Positions 22,601-33,030 of a DNA stretch of 64,000 nucleotides are shown piece after piece; position 1 is the stretch's first letter, and every line of letters begins with the position of its first letter. A model generated the notes under the pieces. The model had not been told where the DNA came from, searched no databases, and was given only the letters and a program-made list of their open reading frames with translations. This stretch comes from Tetracentron sinense. Lineage: Eukaryota > Streptophyta > Magnoliopsida > Trochodendrales > Trochodendraceae. The DNA lies in the NCBI GenBank assembly GCA_015143295.1, contig CM026563.1:4960001-5024000 (forward strand). The letters run 5' to 3'. Position numbers and translations under genes: made by a program.

Positions 22601-24481
22601 GCTTGATCTTTGGGCTTGTCGAATTGATCTGCTCCCATGGTTGCAACTGTAAAGCGCGTGCCTCCTGCTCCAATAGCTGCTATCGCTATTACAGTGTATA
22701 AGATAGTGAATTGAAGCTTCGATGGTGTCTCGCATGTGTCCGACCCATTTGTGCATGGTGGAGGCCTTAATGAGTGGACTGTTGCGGTTAAGGTTAACAA
22801 AATCATTCCCTGCATTGCAAGTATAGCCATTTTATTAATTTTCATCACAATTGAGATAAAAAGAAGACTTTGAAATAACAAATGCATGTCCTTTTATTGT
22901 TAATGGCAGTTGCCCTAACTTTTGAAAATAAATTTAATTTTACTTTTATATTATAATATTTAATTATAGGTGATTCACCAAAAAGGGTATGCCTCGCATT
23001 TTTATTACCTAAAAAGGCATGCTTTTGACAGATTTATCAAATAGGGCATGATTTGCATTTTTATTATCTAAAGCGTATGCTTTTGACACAGTTACCCTTA
23101 GGTAGGCAAATAAAAGGCAAACACTATTAAGGGTATTATTGGAATTCATTCCTATTTAGTAAAACTTTTCAAACGGTGCCTGGATCATGATATTTTCCGT
23201 TTAGTGTGGTAAAATGGTACTTAACTCTTTAGTTATTTAAGAGGGCACAACCCTGAGGCAATGGTGCATGTGGCAGCTGCTAACAACTCTTGAGAAAATA
23301 TATCTCTACAAACAGACTAGATGGCCAACGAACTTGGTCCGATCCTCAAATTTTTCTTGGGGTGCACTCCCTAGACCTAAAATATTTCGTATCCACTAAA
23401 TCATTTTCTACAAACCTAATTTTACTTAATGTCTAGAACTATATTATTCCCTGGAGTGTAAAAGTTATACAAATATAGAACTTTCAAGTTTGACCACAAA
23501 TTTTGGATTTTTTAAGTTCTATACATGTGAAACTTCTAATTAAATTGAACTCAATAAATCAGAGATACTATTGTGTAAAAGAGTTAAAATCCCTCTTCCC
23601 TCTCCTCTCAGACTTTTGTTCCAAAATATTAATGTTGCGGATTTTTAAAAGTTCCACCAGAAGAACGGAGTCTTATTGACATTATCAAGCGGCCAACACT
23701 TAGAAAACCCTAGCTCCAACTCGGGGTGGGTAGCAAGTCAAGGCTAGCCAAACCTAACGAGCCGAGATTTTATCGAGCCGAGTTTTTTTTGAAGTTATCA
23801 AGCTTGGCTCAGCTCGGCTTGACTCATTAATAAATGAGGAAATCGAGTTCCGAACTCAATTAGAATATGATTAATTTAAGAAATTAAGCCTTCAATTAAA
23901 GTATTTAAATTGTATATCTAGGGGTGAGCTCTTGCCCACCCCTAGCTCCAATCATGTTAAGGTGGATCATGAAAGAGGAGAGCCGGCCAATATTGACTAG
24001 GGAGTAACATAAACACTTCTTTAATATGTAATATTTTTGGCTAATAATTGAGGTTGTTAGCCCTTACCAGCAAGGATATAAAAGAGGAAATGATAATGAC
24101 AGAAGAACAGCCTAAGAAGGAGTCGGCGATAATGGCTCCGGCGATTGGAAAGAGACTGGTGGCACCGTTCACTATGTTGGAGATCTGTGCGGCGTCGACG
24201 CTCTTCACGTTGAATTCTACTATAAGATACACGATTAGGTTCCATATCCACCCTCCGGCTGCAAGTATTAGGCCCATCACACACCCTGTCCAAACAGGTG
24301 CAACACCAACATCTATGTTAGATTCTAAAGAGAGAGAGAGATTGTTAGATTCTAGAGAGAGAGAGAGACCTGTGATAAAGGGGAAGGTAATCCAACCCCC
24401 TCTTTTGCTATTGCCGTTTGCTATTCCTCCTTCATTGGGTGTAAATTGGCCTTCAAAGTGCTGTAACTCAGTGGCTGCCAT
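19655..24481 (-). CDS. NRT1/PTR family (NPF2, NAXT-like) transporter, gene 3
   Basis: Four exons on the minus strand: 24481-24370, 24285-24068, 22809-22271 and 20492-19655, encoding 568 residues. The protein is almost the same as that of gene 2. Visible differences include LSIVGVGEAFHF, a YFSSIISTTAIVY stretch in exon 3, and a shorter C terminus ending SSSSDR. The GGTRFTVATMGADQF signature is intact and the helix-1 ExxE(R/K) motif is absent, as in its siblings. Intron 1 is 84 bp, a multiple of three, and has no stop in frame, so a retained intron would add 28 Ser/Leu-rich residues before helix 1. Intron 3 (1,778 bp) carries a TRIM retroelement. A Helitron lies 85 bp upstream of the ATG. The role by family is anion (nitrate) transport at the plasma membrane. 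Confidence 0.9.
20714..21559 (+). mobile_element. TRIM/SMART-type LTR retroelement in intron 3 of gene 3
   Basis: Two direct LTRs (about 20714-20932 and 21304-21559) start TATTATAGATAGG/TATTAGAAATAGG and end TTTCTTTATTA/TTTCTTTATCA. Right after the first LTR, TGGTATCAGAGTGGG matches the Met-tRNA primer-binding site used by copia-like elements. The internal part is only about 370 bp and has no gag-pol, the hallmark of terminal-repeat retrotransposons in miniature. Gene 2 lacks it at the matching place (AATCACTATTAACC near 12659). The probable 5-bp duplication is imperfect (TTATT/CTATT). Confidence 0.8.
23410..23672. repeat. Truncated Tourist-like MITE, intron 2 of gene 3
   Basis: Orthologue of 15550-15812, ending GAACGGAGTC next to TTA. 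Confidence 0.5.
23720..23943. repeat. hAT-type MITE, intron 2 of gene 3
   Basis: Orthologue of 15860-16074 with the same 8-bp AGCTCCAA duplication (23712-23719 and 23944-23951). Confidence 0.75.
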
Positions 24482-24565
24482 GCTATGCTCTCTTTTTTTC
24501 AGTAGAAGAAAGGAGAGTAGAAGTATGGCTCAAGAAATGGTGATTTATAACTCAATGTGTGACTA

Positions 24566-24863
24566 TCTATTTTACTATTATAATGGGAGAGATTGGCGTA
24601 GTTAATTTTTCAGAAATTCCCATACTACCCCTATATAAGAACAAAATTTGATTTAATGTCTTACTTTAAAACCCAAACTATCCCTTGCCTTTTAATTTCC
24701 AAACTAGCCCTTGCTCATCTATCTATTTAGAATCACAGCCAATCGCAATTGAACTCGGGGAGAGTTCAATCGCACCCATGGGTTAACACGTGTCCCTTTT
24801 AACTCCTATTAACTATGGTTAACTCCTTCCCCTTGCTCTCACGTGCATTGCACGTGCCACTAG
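24566..24863 (+). mobile_element. Non-autonomous Helitron, 85 bp upstream of gene 3 ATG
   Basis: Starts A|TCTATTTTACTATTATAATG. Ends with the hairpin CACGTGCATTGCACGTG, then CCACTAG|T, matching the Helitron rules (5' TC, 3' hairpin, CTRR, insertion between A and T). A close relative is inverted at 27449-27740. The half next to the 3' end carries CAATCGCACCCATGGGTTAA and TTAACTATGGTTAA, the outer half of the palindromic MITE family seen at 47505-47855. Confidence 0.75.
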
Positions 24864-24970
24864 TAAGTTCAATCGCACCCGTGGGTTAACACGTGTTCCT
24901 TTTAACTCCTATTGACTGTGGTTAACTCCTTCTCCTTGCTTTCACGTGCGTCGCACTTGCCACTTGCTAG
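24864..24970 (+). repeat. Second, tandem Helitron 3' terminus
   Basis: Repeats the last 107 bp or so of the preceding Helitron (same AGTTCAATCGCACCCGTGGG stretch), with its own hairpin CACGTGCGTCGCACTTG and a CTAG end followed by T. The element therefore has two stacked 3' ends. Confidence 0.65.
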
Positions 24971-25772
24971 TATATAGAGAGAGGTATTCATGTTTTTTGG
25001 AACCGGAAAGCTGGGTTAGGCGGACCCTACAACCCTGCGCTTCATAAGAGATAATCTTAGCTAACAAGGGCGGGAATAACTCCGAGCTAACTATAGACTC
25101 ACCAAGGGAGGTGCTTAGTTTTGACAGAGATATTCATCCATATGGTTAGCCCTACTACTGCGTTTGGGCATGGTACTGATCCGACTATGAGGCGTTTTGA
25201 ATATCTGCTTCTTGGGGCACCAGTGTATATGCCTAAGTTAACGGGTTTCTCATTTTTTTTTTAATAGTACCTTCAACTAAGTAAAGAGCACATGACAGCT
25301 CCCCCATTGACCCAGTGGCAGAGCAGTGGCAGAGGAGGTGTGACAGATGAAAGCCACCGTGACTAGCTAACCGATTAATGCCTCACCTACTAACATTAGT
25401 GTTAGAATAAGTGATGCCAACATTACCCATATATATATATATATATAATAAAATAAAAAGCACATGGGCAGCAGCCTGTTCTAAAAAAATGATTTTTTGA
25501 AATAGCAAGAAATAAGTTGATTTGATGGCAGACCAATTGAACCAAATATTAGAATTATTGGCTCTAATAGCCATTTACTCATATCATTAGGGAGATCCAA
25601 ATCTTTGATCAATGAGTATAAATGAGTATAACGATAGCCATAAAAACGTCATATGTTATTAACTTCTTATAAAGAGAGATTATGACTATATAACAGATGC
25701 CAATCCATGGAGAAAGCAAGTTATTATCACTTGGATTTGGTTAAGGGGTGGACCACGAGTCATTGGTTTACA
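24971..25772. other. Upstream flank of gene 3
   Basis: Non-coding. Positions 25140-25310 and 25335-25430 match 48745-48960 and 50265-50365, which marks this as the distal 5' flank of an NPF unit. A (TA)n tract lies at about 25427-25447. Confidence 0.55.
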
Positions 25773-26062
25773 TAAGGGGCGGAGCTAGGATTCTTTTGTA
25801 GGGGACTAAGAATGGGGGTTCGGGGGCTATGCCCCGAAATTTTTTTTTGGGGCTAAGTTCATGAGACATTGCCTCTGTTTGTATCCGTTTTGTAAAGAGA
25901 ATCTTTTTTTCTCAAAGATTCACGGGTGGCTAGAGCTCCCCGTCCTTCGGCTCCACCCATTTCTAAGGCTACACCCTTATTATTGCTATAGTAAAACAAA
26001 AAAAAAATTCAAAATTTCAGGGGGGGCTTCAGCCCTCCCTAGCCCCATGTGGCTATGCCGGT
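25773..26062. mobile_element. Non-autonomous hAT element
   Basis: About 290 bp. The left end reads TAAGGGGCGGAGCTAGG and the right end complements to ACCGGCATAGCCACATGG. There is an exact 8-bp duplication GGTTTACA (25765-25772 and 26063-26070). The right half matches the left end of the hAT element at 54707. An inner pair of hAT-like ends near 25925-25960 suggests a composite. Confidence 0.75.
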
Positions 26063-27448
26063 GGTTTACATCCACAGTTGCCTCTTCTTATTGATCTGGA
26101 TGGATGATTCTACAATTTCCTGCAATTTGTATCAAAGCCCATTGTTGGCTCTAAGATCCTTCCAAAAGTATAGAGCACTCAAATTGCCCTATCAGCCCAC
26201 CAAAAAAAAAAAAAAAATGCCCTATCTCAACGTCAAGGACTCAAGAAATGAGTAGCATTGAAAAAGAGAAATTGATCAGGTGGTAACGGAATTCAGATGG
26301 TTTGTACGAATGCTATACTTGGAGACAAATTCATATATATTACCAAAACATATAAAAAGGGTCGTGTTAGAGTTCATGCAATGCGTGAAAACGCAAGGAA
26401 ACAAATGAAAGGTATAAATGACACTTATGTAATTAGTTATCATAAAATCAATTAAAGAAAATATTTCTAAGAATACCCTTATTCCTTTTATCTATTATCA
26501 AGAATATCCTCATTTTAAGCCTGCTTGAAAATTTTTGAGAATTCACTCATTGCGTGACTCCCATTCCCCTATATACAGACACACACACGCGTAAGTTAGT
26601 TCAGGAGGTAATATATAACAACAAAAGAAAGTTGAGAAAGCCTAAGCAAAAACCTTAACCCTAAGTCTCTTCTCCAGACTCCGGGACCAGGGATTATCTA
26701 AAATTTGATTTTAGTGCATGACAAGATTAATTTTGTGTAATTTATTGTATTATAATTTAATAATAAATATTTCTATTAAAATTGTATAAAACTAGTCAAA
26801 ATAACTACGAAATTCGAATCAAGCTTGAACTAATCAAAGCTGGCTGGACTCAGCTTGAATTGTGTTCGAGCTAAGACCAGATACTAGCCAATTGGAAATA
26901 AACTTGGAGTGCTCAATCGCATCACATGCCCCCTTTTAACCTTGGTTAAGAAATTTTAATTCAAGGGTTAATTTTTAAAAAAATATATTTTTTCCAAAAA
27001 TCTAAGGCTAGATTGTTGAACCCTAATAGTTAATGAATCTTAACCACAATTAATGGGATTAAAAGAAATACATGTTGACTAGTAGATGTGATTGAACTCA
27101 GGGAGACCTCAATCACGATTGAATATGATCCCAACTCATTGGAGCTTAATCAAGTTTTTTCAAGCCAAGCACGAGCATAAACATTTAAGCTCAAGCATGT
27201 TCGGTGCAAGCTCGGCTCAATACATGGCTACCCAAATCCCTATTGATTTTACTAGCTTTTTATGGATTTTTCTTTATTATTTTTTTCCTTTGGATTTCTT
27301 TTATTATTATTTTTCTTTTTATTTCCTTTTCATGCTTACCAAAGAAAGCTAGTGTTTTGCCTTTAATTTCCCAATTGGAAGGTGAACAAGGTCCCGTTCA
27401 TTTACTGACTTAGAAAGTCTGACACTGACAACTTTCATCATTTGACAA
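26063..27448. other. Intergenic repeats including a degenerate palindromic MITE
   Basis: No gene seen. Positions 26905-27130 hold a palindrome of the 7606/47505 family. Positions 27140-27400 match 50450-50640 in the paralogous NPF-RLK flank. Confidence 0.45.
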
Positions 27449-27740
27449 CTAACAGGTGGCACGTGTGATGCACATGAGAACAAGGGGAAGGAGTTAATCG
27501 GAGTTAACCACAGTTAATAGGAGTTAAAAGGGACACGTGTTAACCCGTAGGTGCGATTGAACTCTCCCTAAGTTCAATCACGATTGGCTTTTATTCTATT
27601 ATTTAAATTGATAGATGAGTAAGGGGTAGTTTGGGAATTAAAAAATAAAACATTAATCAAAATTTTGTTTTATATAAGAGTAGTTTGGGAATTTCGGAAA
27701 AATCAGGCTACGCATGCCTCTCCTATTATAATAGTAAAGA
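27449..27740 (-). mobile_element. Non-autonomous Helitron (same family as 24566-24863)
   Basis: On the minus strand it starts A|TCTTTACTATTATAATAGGA and ends ...CACGTGCCACCTGTTAG|T, with a hairpin CATGTGCATCACACGTG. It is 292 bp and differs from its relative by point changes, including a last-but-three C changed to T. Confidence 0.7.
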
Positions 27741-28644
27741 TATATATTTTCGTCAATGAACTTTTCTTTATTTTTTTTCCCTTTGGATGTCATTTAATTT
27801 TTTTTTTTTCCTTTTTCTTTCCTTTTTGTGCTAATCAGAGAGCTAGAGTTTTGTCTTCCCCATTTTGAAGGTGAATAAGGTCCCGTCGCCCAGACTTGTA
27901 AAGTCCCACACTTGACAAGTTTTGTCATTTGACAATTTTTTTTCTTTTTCATAACTAGATGTATGGTACTTTTTATCTAATGTGTTGTAATTTCTATAAG
28001 ACTACTTGCAAATGAATGATTTCATATCTCAAAAAAAATGAGCAGTGATTAGCGGACCTTGGGGTCCACTTCTTATCTTACCCCGCGTCCTCATGTCCCT
28101 TTTTATCACCTCTTTAACCTTGATTAAGCTTAACTTAATTAGAATTATATAAGATTTTGGTATTTTTTTTTTACAAAAAAACTGAGGTTGGTTTGCTTAA
28201 CCCTAGGGGTGTGTGAATCTTAACTACAATTGGTGAATATTTAAAATTGAGGCGTGGACCAATGAAAACCATTTCGTTACAAAATGGAAACCATAGATAC
28301 AATAAATATTTTCCTAAAAAAAAATATAAGACTTGCAATCTCATCATGAAAAATAATTATTCTTTTTAACAACATTGTCTAAGCGACTCAAATTTTCTAA
28401 CTACCATGACAAATTGCAAAGTGGCAAGTTTTATAAGTCTCCACAAAAGAACAGACCCTTACAACAAAGGGGTATACATCAGTCTCGTGACACTGGCATC
28501 CATTGTGATGCTACGGAATTAGAGGAACTAACATCCTCATGAAAGGGTGGTTAAGGAAGGGCATCTCCGGTAGCCCATGTGGAGCATGTCTTGGGTTCAA
28601 TCCATGTAGCCAATACCTTTCTAAGTTCTAAAGAAAAAAAAAAA
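27741..28644. other. Flank shared with the 52.4-kb region
   Basis: No gene. Positions 28460-28640 match 52405-52580 (CATGAAAGGGTGGTTAAGGA in both), the 3' side of the RLK locus. Positions 28070-28260 contain a degenerate palindrome of the TGAACCCTAGGG core family. Confidence 0.45.
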
Positions 28645-31261
28645 GTGGGTTTTACCAAATTAGGCTCTAGGTATTGCTAAATCTTTCAAATAGGCTCTAA
28701 TTTTTGATAATAATTTTTCTAGGCTTATACATGTGTAAGTTTCACACATTCGTGAAACTTATCATGAGATGGACCAAAATGCCCTTCTTTCTACTCTCTC
28801 TCACAATTCACTATACGAAGGAAGAAAACAATTTTTTGAGAATAAACAAATTCGTGTTCATTCAGAAATCCGACCACACCCTTCTTCGTTTAACTCGATT
28901 CATCCATTATAGAGATAAGAGTTCATTATCATTTTTCTTAGTAATATATTCTCAATGTTCATTAGAGTTTTCTCGAATTCATTCCAAATATTTTCTTTAT
29001 TATTTCATTTTTCTGTTTAAAAGTTTCTATCATCTTTATTTATAATAATCACTCTATTCATAGGTTTCTTTATCGTTTTAGTATTTGATCATTTTAAAGC
29101 CCTTCATTTTTCTTTAATTTTTTTTTCATTCAATGAATTTTCCTTCGTTTTTATCATTTTCTCTATTTTTTTTTTCATATATTGCATTCGTATACACAAT
29201 ATCGATTGATCTGGATCCCAAAGCGATCAATCGCTCTCTTAGAACGATCGATTGCTCTCAAAGAGCGATTGATCGATCGATTGCTAATTTTGCATCAATT
29301 AAAAAATTAGTTTTGTCTAACATTTATTATTTTAATTACTTTTTGTAGCTAAAAATATCTTTTAAGTCGAAAATCAAGAGTCCACAAAAAGACGATGACA
29401 CATCCAACCTCAAGGGAAGAGAATTCCACAAGCAAAGAAGAGGTGGAGCAAATTATGAGCAACCATAATTGAAGTATTCCTAGAAGATATTATACAACTT
29501 ATGGAAAATTTTGAGGCCCCCGAGAGAGTAAGTAATTGTGGGCAGCGAGTTACTTCGGTTATCTATAGATTTTTAGAAATGAGAAATTGTATAAAAAGTT
29601 GATGTATATTCATTTATAACCTTTTAGAGATGAGGAATTCAAAAAAAGAAATGAGATGTTGTATGATACATTGGTGTATAATTTTTTTTTTTTATGTATA
29701 TTCGTTTGCTCAACATACATTCAAAAGTCATATCTGATTTAAAGAGATAGTGGAGTCATTGAAGAAGCAACTCTTTTAGGTAACATTCTCTTAGGACAGA
29801 GCTTATATGACACTCAATTTGCACGACACAATATTTTTCCGCCATCTTTGGGTGCACTCATAATTGGCAAATCCGAATCACTAACAATATAACCCAAAAA
29901 GTAACAAAGTTTTAAAAAAATAAATATTGAAAAAGAGAATGGGTGTACTTTTGTCATTATTTGTAACATTTACTCGTTACATTCATGTCTCCATACCCTC
30001 TTCCGCCTCTGATAATACTTTCAAGAGAAATTATGTCATGATTGATTCTGCTTATTGCGCATGAACAATGAATAAAAAACTTGTGTGAAGCTACTCACGT
30101 TCATGTCTTTATACCATCTTCCACTTCTTAAAGATGAGAGCGATCGATTGATCTCATATTATAAATAGACATTTTTCACTGTCTAAGCGATTAGTTTTAT
30201 CGATTGAGAAGATGGAATCTTATAAATTTCTCAGTATGTTTATAAACCAAACTACACACCAAGTCACACACTAATTTACATAAAGCAAAATACCATATAA
30301 ATACTCAAACATATTTACAAACCAACTATGAGTACACCATCTACACACCAAGTCACAAAAATATTCAAAATCACATTACACAAATGTCCAATCACATTTA
30401 TGCAATTTCACACCACTTTAACATCATTGACCATTACAATGCAGCACATGTTAAAACCTCAAATGTCATTCTACAAACGAATATAAATCAACTTCTTATA
30501 CATTTTCTCATTTCTAAAAATGTACAAATAACCGAAGCAACTCGTTGTCCACAATTACTTTATCTTTCGGAGGCCTCAAAATTGTCTATAAGTTATGCAA
30601 TATCTTCTAGGAATACTTTAACGATGACTGCCCATAATCTGTCCCACCTCCCCTTTGCTTGTTGAATTCTCCCTCCTTGAGATTGGATATGTCATCGGTT
30701 TTTTGTGGACCTTTGATTGTCGATTCTAAAGATATTTTTAGCTACAAAAAGTAATCAAAATAATAAACGTTAGATAATATAACAAAATTAAATTTTCAAT
30801 CGATCGATCAATCACTCTCTTAGAGTGATCGATCGCTCTGGGATCCAGAGCAATCAATACTGTGTATACGAATGCAGTATATGAAAAAAAAAATGGAGAA
30901 AATTATAAAAACGAAGGAAAATTCCTTGAATGAAAAAAAAATTATAGAACAATGAAAGACTTGAAATGGATCAAACACAAACGATAAAGAAACCTATGAA
31001 TAGAGTGAATATTATAAACGAAGATGATAAAAACCCTTTGAAAAGAAAAATGAAAGAACAAATAAAATATTTGGAATGAATTCGAGAAAACCCTAATAAA
31101 CATTGAGAATATGTTATTACGAAAAATGAGAATGAACTTTTACCTCAATAATTGATGAATCAAGTTAAACGAAGAAAGGAGTGATCGGATTTCCGAATGA
31201 ACACGAAGAAGATATTTGTTTCTTCCCAAAAAGTGGTTTTCTTCATTCGTACAGTGAACTC

Positions 31262-31308
<47 letters not shown>

Positions 31309-31441
31309 AAGGGCATTTTGGTTAATCTCACGATAAGTCTCACACGTGTGACACTTACACGTGTATAAGCCTAGAAAAGTCAAAACCTATTTGAAGGGTT
31401 TAGCAATACCTAGAGCCTATTTTGGTAAAACCCCTCCCCCC
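28645..31441. mobile_element. 2.8-kb foldback (long inverted repeat) element
   Basis: Arms of about 1 kb (about 28647-29640 and 30440-31433) are inverted copies starting GGGTTTTACCAAATTAGGCT, around about 800 bp of spacer. It lies in a poly-A stretch, so a target duplication (possibly nine As) cannot be proved. The paralogous sequence at 52575-52600 runs through without it. No transposase is seen. Each arm carries a cluster of GCGATCGATTG-like short palindromes (29195-29285 and 30795-30860). Confidence 0.8.
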
Positions 31442-31889
31442 AAAAAAAAAAGAAAAAGAAAAATAATTCCGGTATACATTAAAATGAGTGAGATAAGACA
31501 GCCATTTTCTTAGCTAGAAGAGCCTTGACAATGAATCATTGTAAAATAATTTCACTATCATATAACATACGAATTAATCTAGGGATACTCCCAAAGTGTA
31601 CTCTCATATATACTCTCTAATCTTAACTGTTTATCTCAATTATTAAATGGTTAGGATTCCAGCTAATGTGATAATAGAAAAAACAAAATAAGCCAACTGA
31701 CATCTTGGCCCTTACTGGTTGGTTATAAACGGTTATGATTAGGGAGTATATTTGGGAGTACCGAACTGACTCATAACATATAACTTCAGCTTCAAAATTT
31801 ACAACATAGACAAGCAGACTTATAGGGCGACCGGTCGCGTAATGGAATCAAATATATAACTACTAGATATATCATCTCAGCTAACTTCT

Positions 31890-32455
31890 CTTGCTGCCTC
31901 CGCTCTCCTCTCAATTGAGATGGCCTCTTGGATCTCCTTGAGCACTTCTGACATTGATGGCCTCATACTAGCTCCCACGACGTTGGATACACATCAATGG
32001 TTTCTCGGCGATCTTCCACACTAACTGGATGTCGAATTCATTGCGCAGAGCGCACGCAGAGAGGGATCGATGATTCCCTCAATTTCTCCACTGAATTTCT
32101 CCGCTCTCAATGTGTAACTTTGCCTGTTTTATTAACATTACAACGGTTAAGAATTTGAGAGAAAAAGGCTGGTTTTTTTTTCTGAAGTAGTTCCATAGTG
32201 TTAGAAGTAAATTATCAAAGAATAATTAATATAAAGAACCTCCTAAACTAGAAAAGATGAAAAAAAAAAAAAAAAAAGGTTCCCATATTCCCATAAGAAG
32301 AGATGAAGAACTGGACTGACCCATTGGACTATGTAACGGCAGTCGCCACCAAAAGTTTCATTAGAAATTGCTTCTTGACCAGAAATCAGCTCGAGAAGAA
32401 TGACTCCAAAACCATATTCATCACTCTTCTCTGTTTTTGGGTAATAAACATCGTT
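31890..32455 (-). pseudogene. LRR receptor-kinase 3' fragment (last two exons)
   Basis: Matches the last two exons and intervening intron of the locus at 53336-53829. Positions 32137-31900 correspond to KLHIESG ... MRPSMSEVLKEIQ, but with small insertions and an in-frame stop before MRPS. Positions about 32430-32300 correspond to QLTEKSDVYGFGVILLELIS with changes, and the 5' side is lost into unrelated sequence after about 32440. It is a broken duplicate with no promoter or N-terminal part. It shows that the NPF-RLK neighbourhood was duplicated as a block. Confidence 0.8.
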
Positions 32456-33030
32456 TATTTAGCGACGTTCCTCAGCCGTCGTTTTTTGCGATAAATTTCT
32501 ATCTTTTTGACGTATAGAGTTCAATACTCCTTGTTCTGGTGAGCTGACCATCCATGTTGTGAAACCACCCACAGCAGGAAAGAGCGCAGAAACAGAACAA
32601 ATCAGGAGATGCACAGGTTTCAAATCCGAACAAGGCATCCTTAAACGCAAAATATCTAGCATATGGAGGGCCATCCTCAAACAGAGCTTATCACCTCCAA
32701 CAACCGATAAAGGTATTCGGGAATTTTTCCGTAATGAGATAATAGTATTATCACCACCATTATAGCTGGAGTTTCCCAAAGACAATCGCTCAAACGAGAG
32801 AGAGAGAGAGAGAGATACACCATTTATTGAAACTTGCCATTGAACAACATTGATAACCTCAAGTATACCATCAAGGGCTGTTTCCAAGTTTTGCTCCCTC
32901 TCAAACGAGAGAGAGAGAGAGAGAGAGAGATCCTTTATTAGAAATGAAACACACAATAAGTAACAACACAGCTACACACATAGATTAAACTTAAACTTGG
33001 TAAGAACAATTGACTTGTTCACCATCGACC
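32456..33030. other. Sequence between the RLK fragment and gene 4
   Basis: Minus-strand frame 32956-32459 is open but reads through GA/CT microsatellites (32798-32815 and 32907-32930) and I recognise no domain. Positions 32930-33030 match the gene 1 3' flank and probably hold the gene 4 3' UTR. Confidence 0.4.

Larger units (their letters stand above)
17929..24565. repeat. Segmental duplication unit carrying NPF gene 3
   Basis: Partner of 9531-16690, collinear throughout except for private insertions and one local inversion near 18920-19095. It carries the whole of gene 3 and its proximal promoter up to the Helitron insertion at 24566. Confidence 0.85.

Noticed and set aside
32459-32956. 165-residue minus-strand frame upstream of the RLK fragment.
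   Set aside because: It reads through two CT microsatellites and has no recognisable domain; it lies between the pseudogene fragment and the gene 4 3' flank.
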